From an uncultured Methylococcaceae bacterium (lineage in GTDB: Bacteria > Pseudomonadota > Gammaproteobacteria > Methylococcales > Methylomonadaceae): a stretch of 5,117 bases of DNA. Position numbers and translations under genes: made by a program. The notes beneath the pieces are model-generated. The model was given only the letters and a program-made list of their open reading frames with translations. It was not told where the DNA came from and ran no database searches. The stretch is taken from contig CAIUYS010000299.1 in the NCBI GenBank assembly GCA_903903365.1, forward strand, positions 1 to 5,117. The letters are read 5' to 3'. Of this stretch, positions 1 to 4,530 are shown piece after piece; the stretch's first letter is position 1, and every line of letters begins with the position of its first letter.

Positions 1-267
1 ACGCAACGCATTATAACGCTGGAGCAGGGCATAGCCTCATTAAGCGGCAATCCGGCACGCGTTTTACGCATTAAAAGCGGCGCACTAACCGTTGGTTTCG
101 CGGCCGATGTGTGTGTGTTTGACCCGGAATTAGACTGGCAAGTTAATACCGACAACTGGAAAAGCCAGGGAGTTAATACCCCGTTTTGGGGGCAGACCTT
201 TAAAGGCCGGGCTACCCATACCTTACAGGCCGGCAACATTATCCATTGTTTGGAAAAGTCCGGGTGA
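1..267 (+). CDS. pyrC: Dihydroorotase-family protein, C-terminal part (5' truncated by window edge)
   Basis: Reading frame 1 is open from the first base to a TGA at 265-267, giving 88 C-terminal residues. They resemble the end of class I dihydroorotases of the amidohydrolase superfamily: a SGNPARVLRI segment, then GALTVGFAADVCVFDPE, then NTPFWGQTFKGRATHTL and a final AGNIIH strand. This is the usual tail, in which the composite beta-sandwich carries the 'G.l..G..ADl.vfDp' and 'NtPf.G..l.Gr...Tl..G' motifs. Dihydroorotase cyclises carbamoyl aspartate to dihydroorotate in cytosolic pyrimidine synthesis. The metal-binding residues lie upstream of the window. I therefore cannot tell a catalytic PyrC from the inactive PyrC-like subunit (PyrX) that pairs with aspartate carbamoyltransferase in pseudomonads. 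It converges with psd across a repeat-filled gap. Confidence 0.8.
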   Translation, partial: TQRIITLEQGIASLSGNPARVLRIKSGALTVGFAADVCVFDPELDWQVNTDNWKSQGVNTPFWGQTFKGRATHTLQAGNIIHCLEKSG

Positions 268-283
268 CTGCCAAGGGCATTAA

Positions 284-475
284 ACTGGCTTAATCAAGTC
301 AGCCGGTATGGTGCCCATCGCGCACCACAACCATTTCAGAGAAAAACCCACAATAGGCTACTGATAGAAAACAATAAGTGATTGTGGTGAAAATAAAACT
401 GTTCAGTGGCTGCGGTTTTAGGTGCGCGATGCGCACCCTACCATGCTTAAGTCGGTAGCGCCGGCTTAAGCCAGT
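284..475. repeat. Imperfect fold-back (MITE-like) repeat between pyrC and psd
   Basis: This stretch of about 192 bp folds back on itself through four nested inverted matches. ACTGGCTTAA at 284-293 matches 466-475. ATGGT at 308-312 matches 440-444. A 14-nt arm ending CATCGCGCACC at 313-326 matches 421-434 with one mismatch. CCACAAT at 348-354 matches 381-387. Each end also forms its own small hairpin (284-307 and 445-471), and the right GGTGCGC/GCGCACC arm is itself a 7-bp palindrome (421-437). No open reading frame is visible inside. It resembles the non-coding palindromic elements scattered in many gammaproteobacterial genomes, and calling it mobile is inference. The right end lies inside psd and provides its last two codons and stop. 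The alternative is a purely local bidirectional terminator structure between two converging genes. Confidence 0.5.
445..471 (-). terminator. Hairpin over the psd stop codon, possible terminator
   Basis: Arms GCTTAAGTCGG (445-455) and CCGGCTTAAGC (461-471) form an 11-bp stem with one G-T pair around a 5-nt loop. The stem overlaps the psd stop codon at 466-468. No T-run follows on either strand, so it is not a classical intrinsic terminator. It is also the right end of the fold-back repeat and may simply be part of that element. Given the converging genes it could slow polymerase from both sides. Confidence 0.25.
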
Positions 476-1326
476 GTAATGCCAATCCGCTCACCCAGTT
501 TAACCACTTTTTCTGCGGTTAATTCACTATCCCATTGCGCTTTGTCTTTGCCAAACAGAACGATAATCGTTGAGCCCATATTAAAGCGGCCCATTTCTTC
601 GCCAATTTTTAGCACCGGTGCATTTTCCTGATACTGCCAGCTTCGCACGGAGGTAATGCTCGGTGGCGTTACAACACCGTGCCAGACGGTTTCTATGCTG
701 GACACAAATATGGCGCCGACCAGTATCAAAGCCATTGGGCCGGCATCGGTATCAAATAGTGCAGCAACGCGCTCATTTCTGGCAAATAAGCCGGGGACGG
801 AATTTGTGGTTGCCGTATTCACACTGAATAAGCGACCAGGAATATGTACCATTTCTCTTAAGGTGCCAGTCAACGGCATGTGTAGGCGGTGATAATCTTT
901 AGGTGAAAGATAAATCGTAGTAAACACGCCATTATTAAAGGGTTCTGCACGTTCTGCATCGCCACCTAACAAGTCAGTCGCCGTAAAGCTTTTACCTTTG
1001 GCCTGAAATATTTTACCGTCGGTAATAGGACCTGCTTGGCTGACTGCGCCATCAGCAGGGCAGGCAATGGCATTAGGTTCCGAGGTTAAGGGTCTTGCTT
1101 CTGGTTTTAGTTCACGGGTAAAAAAGTGATTAAAGCTAAGGAAGGTATTGATATCCGGATCAAGAGCCTCCTTCATGTTGACCCCGTAATGCCTGATGAT
1201 CTGTTTGATAAACAGGTTTTTCCAGGTTTTATTTTCGCAGTGCGTCAGTTTACTCATCATTTTGGACAAGGCATGATGCGGTAAAATGTATTGGGGCAGG
1301 GTGGTTAAGGCTTCTTTAAAAGTCAT
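466..1326 (-). CDS. psd: Phosphatidylserine decarboxylase proenzyme
   Basis: This 286-residue protein converts phosphatidylserine to phosphatidylethanolamine at the inner membrane. It is a pyruvoyl enzyme that cuts itself into beta and alpha chains. The match to E. coli Psd runs from the N-terminal QYILP segment to the C-terminus. The catalytic triad is visible: Asp92 in CPADGAVS, His149 in SPKDYHRLHMP, and Ser252 in GRFNMGSTIIVLF. Cleavage is expected between Gly251 and Ser252, where Ser252 becomes the pyruvoyl group. The usual LGST is MGST here, a conservative change. Other family blocks are FNHFFTRELKPEARP (about 66-79), PGRLFSVN (163-170), LFARNERV (180-187) and VGAIFVSSIETVWHG (203-217). 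It lacks the longer C-terminal extension of E. coli Psd (322 residues). The ATG at 1326 fits the family N-terminus, but no Shine-Dalgarno is evident before it. The final codons and stop lie in a repeat. queF is 88 bp upstream on the same strand, without an obvious functional link. Confidence 0.96.
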   Translation of the reverse strand: MTFKEALTTLPQYILPHHALSKMMSKLTHCENKTWKNLFIKQIIRHYGVNMKEALDPDINTFLSFNHFFTRELKPEARPLTSEPNAIACPADGAVSQAGPITDGKIFQAKGKSFTATDLLGGDAERAEPFNNGVFTTIYLSPKDYHRLHMPLTGTLREMVHIPGRLFSVNTATTNSVPGLFARNERVAALFDTDAGPMALILVGAIFVSSIETVWHGVVTPPSITSVRSWQYQENAPVLKIGEEMGRFNMGSTIIVLFGKDKAQWDSELTAEKVVKLGERIGITLA

Positions 1327-1363
1327 GAATAATCAGTGATGGGTAAGTCGTGTTGGCAGTGTA

Positions 1364-1384
1364 ACCCGACCTACATGGTTGGGT
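1364..1384. repeat. Short hairpin between queF and psd
   Basis: ACCCGAC (1364-1370) pairs with GTTGGGT (1378-1384), giving seven pairs with one G-T around a 7-nt loop. On the - strand it reads ACCCAAC-N7-GTCGGGT and lies in the 88-bp gap between the queF stop and the psd start. The GTAGGTCGGGTTA core resembles a palindromic intergenic repeat I recall from other gammaproteobacteria, but membership cannot be tested here. There is no following T-run, so terminator function is doubtful. Confidence 0.35.
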
Positions 1385-1414
1385 CTGTTTTCCTCAGGAA
1401 ATTGCAGGAAATCG

Positions 1415-1816
1415 TTAAGGCAGGTTAACTAATTCCGGAGCGTGCCAATCGCTGTTTCTATGCTCGACAACAACGGTTGTATAAATGCCGCCGCGTACAT
1501 TAAATTCAGCACGAATACGCATAAAATTAGGCGCGATAGCTTTTACAATATCGTTGAGAATTTCATTGGTAATGGCTTCATGAAATGCGCCTTGCTCACG
1601 GAATGACCACATGTAGAGTTTAAGGCCTTTTAATTCGACGCAAAGTGCGGCGGGCACATATTCAATTTGGATGGTTGCAAAATCAGGTTGTCCTGTTTTT
1701 GGGCAAAGGCAAGTGAATTCGGGGATGTCAATGCGTATGGTATAGTCGCGTTCTGGCTGTGGATTAGGGAAAGTTTCCAAGTCTTTAGTGGGTTGTGTCG
1801 TTGTCATCGTAGTCAT
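1415..1816 (-). CDS. queF: NADPH-dependent 7-cyano-7-deazaguanine reductase (short, single-domain QueF)
   Basis: QueF reduces the nitrile preQ0 to the amine preQ1 with two NADPH in the cytosol, the step before tRNA incorporation in queuosine synthesis. The 133-residue protein is the short, unimodular type rather than the long two-module E. coli type. Visible family features are [10 protein letters not shown] (17-26), [15 protein letters not shown] with the nucleophilic cysteine as Cys38 and the conserved Asp45, the QueF motif ELKGLKLY (61-68), GAFHE with His79-Glu80 for substrate binding, and FNVRGGI (105-111). In the QueF motif a Gly takes the place of the more usual Ser. Two in-frame ATGs lie at 1816 and 1807. 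Neither has a clear Shine-Dalgarno, so the start is uncertain by three codons. A dyad and a possible start-sequestering hairpin lie directly upstream. No other queuosine gene is visible in the window. Confidence 0.95.
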   Translation of the reverse strand: MTTMTTTQPTKDLETFPNPQPERDYTIRIDIPEFTCLCPKTGQPDFATIQIEYVPAALCVELKGLKLYMWSFREQGAFHEAITNEILNDIVKAIAPNFMRIRAEFNVRGGIYTTVVVEHRNSDWHAPELVNLP

Positions 1817-1849
1817 TGGCTATGTTAAAGTAGTCGCCAAGATTAACAT
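1816..1849 (-). promoter_or_regulatory. queF: Dyad and alternative hairpins at the queF start
   Basis: A perfect 7-bp inverted repeat, ATGTTAA (1822-1828) and TTAACAT (1843-1849) with a 14-bp spacer, ends five bases before the queF ATG. A second 5-bp pairing, TTGGC (1816-1820) with GCCAA (1836-1840), would tie up the first base of the start codon. The two stems interleave, so they probably exclude each other, since only one nucleotide separates the strands that would have to cross in a pseudoknot. It could be an operator or a translation-controlling leader. Five to seven base pairs in AT-rich DNA can also arise by chance. Confidence 0.3.
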
Positions 1850-1928
1850 TATTTTTGGGGTCTGAAAAATTACATCTTAAATAATTAAAAATTTTACCCG
1901 TTTTATAAAGAGCACATGCTATATTTTT

Positions 1929-2573
1929 CTACATATACGCCGTATCAATATGGCCGAATTTAATGGCCAAGCGGGTTAATTGAACGTCATTTTTTATGTT
2001 AAGTTTATCGTAAAGACGATAGCGATAAGTATTAACGGTCTTGTCGCTCAAGATCAGCATTTTGGACATTTCCTTAATGGATTTGCCTTGAAGAATTAAC
2101 GTCACTACTTCGGCTTCCCGACGGGAAAGTTTTGAAAATGGCGACTCATGATAGCCAGGCAGGCCATGAGAAGTCAGGTTATTGGCAACATCTGCGCTCA
2201 GGTAGCGATCGCCGGTCATCACTTTACGGATGGCATTAACCATCTCGTCAACGGGTGATTCTTTTGAAACAAAGCCTAACACACCAAGTTTGAGTAATTG
2301 CGGGGGAATGGGGCCGTCGTTATTTACAAATAAGGAAATTATTTTTACATCAGGATTATCTTGCAAAATTGTACGACAGGCTTCTATGCCGCCGATACCT
2401 GGCATATTAACCCCCATCAGCACAACATCGACAGGCCGCGTCGCCATTACATCAATCGCTTCTTCGCCTGATTTTGCAACGCCTGCAACGGTAATATCTT
2501 CAGCATCATTCAGCAATGCTTCGATACCGGTACGGACAAACTCATGATCATCAACAAGCAGTACATTTATCAT
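1929..2573 (-). CDS. UvrY/GacA-like response regulator lacking the phosphoacceptor aspartate
   Basis: This 214-residue NarL/FixJ-family regulator aligns end to end with UvrY/GacA. A receiver domain (about 1-120) starts MINVLLVDDHE with the acidic pair Asp8-Asp9. A LuxR-type helix-turn-helix (about 147-206) contains SKLSRREAEVV, a recognition helix LSDKTVNTYRYRLYDKLNI, and DVQLTRLAIKFG. The phosphorylation site is altered: where UvrY has VVLMD54MSMPG, this protein has VVLMG54VNMPG, encoded GGG. The switch Thr82 is Phe (ISLFV), while Lys104 (FVSKE) is kept. It probably binds DNA without canonical Asp phosphorylation, as a constitutive or otherwise controlled regulator. In relatives GacA/UvrY activates Csr/Rsm small RNAs, but that target is not shown here. 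The start at 2573 matches UvrY residue for residue. Its Shine-Dalgarno is weak (AAAGAA). No sensor kinase is adjacent. A 30-bp palindrome lies upstream. Confidence 0.9.
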   Translation of the reverse strand: MINVLLVDDHEFVRTGIEALLNDAEDITVAGVAKSGEEAIDVMATRPVDVVLMGVNMPGIGGIEACRTILQDNPDVKIISLFVNNDGPIPPQLLKLGVLGFVSKESPVDEMVNAIRKVMTGDRYLSADVANNLTSHGLPGYHESPFSKLSRREAEVVTLILQGKSIKEMSKMLILSDKTVNTYRYRLYDKLNIKNDVQLTRLAIKFGHIDTAYM

Positions 2574-2613
2574 AATTCTTTGCTATTTGTTAGTTATAAA
2601 GCCATGGTTTAAG

Positions 2614-2643
2614 CATAGCGTATTATTATAATAATACGCTATG
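2614..2643. repeat. Perfect 30-bp palindrome upstream of the response regulator
   Basis: The left half CATAGCGTATTATTA (2614-2628) is the exact reverse complement of the right half (2629-2643), with no spacer. It sits 41-70 bp upstream of the regulator ATG and 94 bp past the lipoprotein stop. The centre reads TATAAT on both strands, so it may overlap a -10 element, though I see no good -35 at proper spacing. No T-run follows on the - strand, so it is a poor intrinsic terminator. An operator for a dimeric regulator, a bidirectional promoter core, or a short palindromic repeat are all possible. It does not match the TGTAAG-N6-CTTACA GacA box. Confidence 0.85.
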
Positions 2644-2736
2644 TAGTCTATATTATTGATTATAAATAATTTATTTCTTCTTTAGAGACCTGTTCCTGTC
2701 TGCCGGGATTGAGAGGTACGCTGCCATTTTTGATGT

Positions 2737-3510
2737 CTATGACGACTCCTTGGGTGGTTCATCAAGAAATTTCCGATAATTAATGGACACTTTTAGACCT
2801 GCAAATCGTCCACTCATTCTGGTCAGTTCTTGGGTCTTCTTGTCAAAGCTAACCATGACCTCGCTTAATGCACGATCTTCATAACCTTTTTCTATATGAT
2901 GAGTTTCCAGTAGAAAATGGTAGACATACACTTCTATGTCGCCTTCATCCTTAATTTCCAAAGGCTCCCCTAATTGAGCGACAACGGCTGTTTTTTTGGG
3001 TAAATCTTCTGTAATTTTGTCGATTAACTGACTGTTAGCCCGTAGTTGTTGTTTTTCTGTATCAATTTCAGCCCCCCCCAGTGAGCGTAAAGAAACTTCC
3101 AAAAATTTTGGCGGGGCAATTTGCAAAAACAACGATGAAAACGACCAGGCAATGATTCTCCCTTCTTTATTAAAATTTAAATTGGAATAAAATTTTATTT
3201 CCGGAACAATTAATTTATTGTTGGCATCAACCTTGTGGAACCAGTAACGCCATAGCCTGCCGTCCAGAGTAGGAATATCCTCGCTGGGATACAATCTGGA
3301 TAAAGAAACAAAATCTTTACTATATAAAATAGGTTCTTTAAACTGAAGTGTAAACTCATCAGTGGTAACCGTATTAAAATAACGATCAAATTCACTCATC
3401 TGTAAATAGGTTTGGTAAGCCCTTATCCAGTAAATACAACCCGATAACGAACCTGCCATTATTAGCAGACAAAGAACACGAAATAAACGTTTAATGGTTC
3501 CTGCTTTCAT
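2737..3510 (-). CDS. Predicted lipoprotein of unknown function
   Basis: I do not recognise this 257-residue protein. The N-terminus is a lipoprotein signal: basic MKAGTIKR, hydrophobic LLIMAG, and a lipobox LSGC with the acylated cysteine at 25. The mature protein starts CIYWIRAYQ; the +2 residue is Ile, not Asp, so outer-membrane sorting is plausible. The rest is soluble, with no further membrane segment. Two regions look alike in general pattern, each with aromatic strands leading to a 'F...GRI..WSFS' or 'VSFD...ELTRMSG' ending. The second part (about 170-245) has 'QLGEPLEIKDEGDIEVYVYHF', reminiscent of the SmpA/BamE-like fold, but this is a weak analogy. The start is supported by AAGGCG (3515-3520) four bases before the ATG. 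Codons around 3072-3079 contain an eight-G run. The downstream regulator gene is 163 bp away, so co-transcription is unproven. Confidence 0.8.
   Translation of the reverse strand: MKAGTIKRLFRVLCLLIMAGSLSGCIYWIRAYQTYLQMSEFDRYFNTVTTDEFTLQFKEPILYSKDFVSLSRLYPSEDIPTLDGRLWRYWFHKVDANNKLIVPEIKFYSNLNFNKEGRIIAWSFSSLFLQIAPPKFLEVSLRSLGGAEIDTEKQQLRANSQLIDKITEDLPKKTAVVAQLGEPLEIKDEGDIEVYVYHFLLETHHIEKGYEDRALSEVMVSFDKKTQELTRMSGRFAGLKVSINYRKFLDEPPKESS
3072..3079 (-). repeat. Eight-G homopolymer inside the lipoprotein gene
   Basis: The coding strand carries eight consecutive G residues within codons for Leu-Gly-Gly-Ala, in the middle of the lipoprotein reading frame. Runs of this length can slip during replication, and loss or gain of one base would truncate the protein. 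The frame is intact in this sequence. Confidence 0.9.
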
Positions 3511-3514
3511 TTTA

Positions 3515-3530
3515 CGCCTTGGCTATTATA
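3515..3530 (-). promoter_or_regulatory. Ribosome binding site and possible -10 box of the lipoprotein gene
   Basis: On the - strand a consensus TATAAT (3525-3530) is followed by AAGGCG (3515-3520) and then the ATG at 3510. The Shine-Dalgarno match is credible. The -10 is doubtful: a start site seven bases downstream would fall within the Shine-Dalgarno, and the best -35 (TTGGTA) is 19 bp away. Confidence 0.4.
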
Positions 3531-3820
3531 AGTTTTGATAAGCTAATGTTACCAATAACAGCTTGCCGACATTCAATCTTTCACCTAAAAATCACCCGAA
3601 ATGGTTAAGATAATTAAAGGATAGATAAAAAAAAGCCTTCATACAATTAGTAGAAATACCTAGAGAGCACTTTTAATTCGTTTGAATGCGTAATATTTGG
3701 GATTAACTTTTAAGGATTACTGATAGTTACAGCGCTAATCCAGGCAGTATTAAGCGGCGTAAAAAATTGGCTTGGTCACTAGCAAAAAATATCCTTTGTA
3801 AAAGTTGCCGTAGATTTACA

Positions 3821-3845
3821 GGCTATAAATCAGGTCGTTGTAGCC
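3821..3845 (-). terminator. Weak hairpin after the TIGR04282 transferase gene
   Basis: GGCTATAA (3821-3828) pairs with TTGTAGCC (3838-3845), eight pairs including one G-T, around a 9-nt loop. It begins six bases past the stop codon of the transferase gene. There is no T-run downstream on the - strand, so factor-independent termination is uncertain. The position is the main argument. Confidence 0.3.
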
Positions 3846-3851
3846 GTTTAT

Positions 3852-4499
3852 TTATGGGGAGTTACTTAGGTTCAAATTCAACGCCTGGTATCGCGCCAAG
3901 TCCTTCGGCGTGTCTAAATCCCATTGTTGTTTGAGGGCATGATAAAGCAGATTATTGTGTTGGATACGCGAGCGGGTCTGTCCAAGCACTAATTCAGTGC
4001 CCCAGGGCATGTTGTCAAAAAGTTCCGGGTGTGGCTGATTAAGGCCAATCAACACATAACCGCCATCTTCTGCCGGCCCTAATACACAACAGGCTCTCTG
4101 ACTTAAGGCGATTAACGCTTCTTCCAGATCTTGTTCGGTTAATGAGGGACAATCGCAGCCAATGAGTAGGGCGCGTGAGTAACTTTTAAGCGCCAGGCAA
4201 AAAGCGTTGTGCATACGCGCACCTAAATCCGGGCCTTGTTGTTGCTGAAGAATGACCGGGTAACGTTGCGCTGATGCAGTAAAAAAAGCATGGTCGGTTG
4301 AAGGCGTACACCAGAGCTGAACCGGACATAAATTAATACGGGTCGCCAAGTTTAGTGTTCTTTGGGTGAGCTCAATGTGTAACTGCATAGCCTGTTCGGC
4401 AGTTAATTGAGTGGTTAGACGGGTCTTAACCTGACCGGCAACGGGCGCTTTACAGAAAATCATTAACACCGCATCAGGGTATTTATAATTCATCATCAT
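3852..4499 (-). CDS. TIGR04282 family (DUF2064) arsenosugar/rSAM-selenodomain-associated transferase 1
   Basis: This protein of about 215 residues has the GT-A nucleotidyl/glycosyl-transferase pattern of DUF2064. Features are an N-terminal sugar-nucleotide loop FCKAPVAGQVKTRL (15-28), QGPDLGARM (88-96), the metal-site strand IGCDCPSL (113-120), GPAEDGGYVLIGL (141-153), MPWGTE (164-169), and the closing WDLDTPKDL (193-201). The substrate is unknown. In many genomes it sits beside a TIGR04283 glycosyltransferase and radical SAM or selenium-related genes, which fits the upstream neighbour here. The frame stays open to a GTG at 4559, which would overlap the upstream gene. I prefer the ATG at 4499 because AGGG (4505-4508) lies five bases before it and because the family starts just before the KAP loop. 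Two more ATGs follow at once (4496 and 4493), so the exact start is uncertain by two codons. Cytosolic; no signal peptide. Confidence 0.88.
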   Translation of the reverse strand: MMMNYKYPDAVLMIFCKAPVAGQVKTRLTTQLTAEQAMQLHIELTQRTLNLATRINLCPVQLWCTPSTDHAFFTASAQRYPVILQQQQGPDLGARMHNAFCLALKSYSRALLIGCDCPSLTEQDLEEALIALSQRACCVLGPAEDGGYVLIGLNQPHPELFDNMPWGTELVLGQTRSRIQHNNLLYHALKQQWDLDTPKDLARYQALNLNLSNSP

Positions 4500-4530
4500 G
4501 GCCGCCCTGTTGTGGTATTTAAGATGAATT

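Larger units (their letters stand above)
3511..3851. other. 341-bp intergenic region without a convincing gene
   Basis: It lies between the lipoprotein start and the TIGR04282 gene stop, both on the - strand. It is AT-rich and includes an eight-A run (3627-3634), a weak hairpin GGATTACTG...CAG(CGC)TAATCC (3714-3741) and the hairpin at 3821-3845. A + strand frame from 3707 to 3934 is open and would encode a basic stretch with CKSC, but it lacks an ATG or Shine-Dalgarno and runs antisense into the next gene, so I do not call it. I found no tRNA, riboswitch consensus or clear promoter apart from the signals next to the lipoprotein start. Confidence 0.6.

Noticed and set aside
656..892. + strand open frame of 78 codons inside psd
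   Set aside because: It is antisense to the catalytic core of psd, shows no family pattern and has no ribosome binding site; it is a shadow of the real gene.
1816..1849. preQ1 riboswitch pseudoknot before queF
   Set aside because: The interleaved stems leave only one nucleotide to cross a 7-bp stem, and I see no preQ1-I consensus, so a true pseudoknot is unlikely.
2230..2547. + strand open frame of 105 codons inside the response regulator
   Set aside because: It is antisense to the receiver domain, with low-complexity Ser/Thr-rich translation typical of a shadow frame.
2614..2643. GacA/UvrY binding box
   Set aside because: The known TGTAAG-N6-CTTACA pattern is absent from the palindrome.
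3210..3395. - strand open frame of 61 codons inside the lipoprotein gene
   Set aside because: It is an out-of-frame shadow without start signals.
3592..3642. 16-codon ORF on the - strand starting at 3642
   Set aside because: It is too short, spans the A/T homopolymer and lacks a Shine-Dalgarno; it is expected by chance.
3707..3934. + strand frame with CKSC and basic residues as a small gene
   Set aside because: There is no ATG, only a late TTG, no ribosome binding site, and about 80 bases are antisense to the transferase gene.
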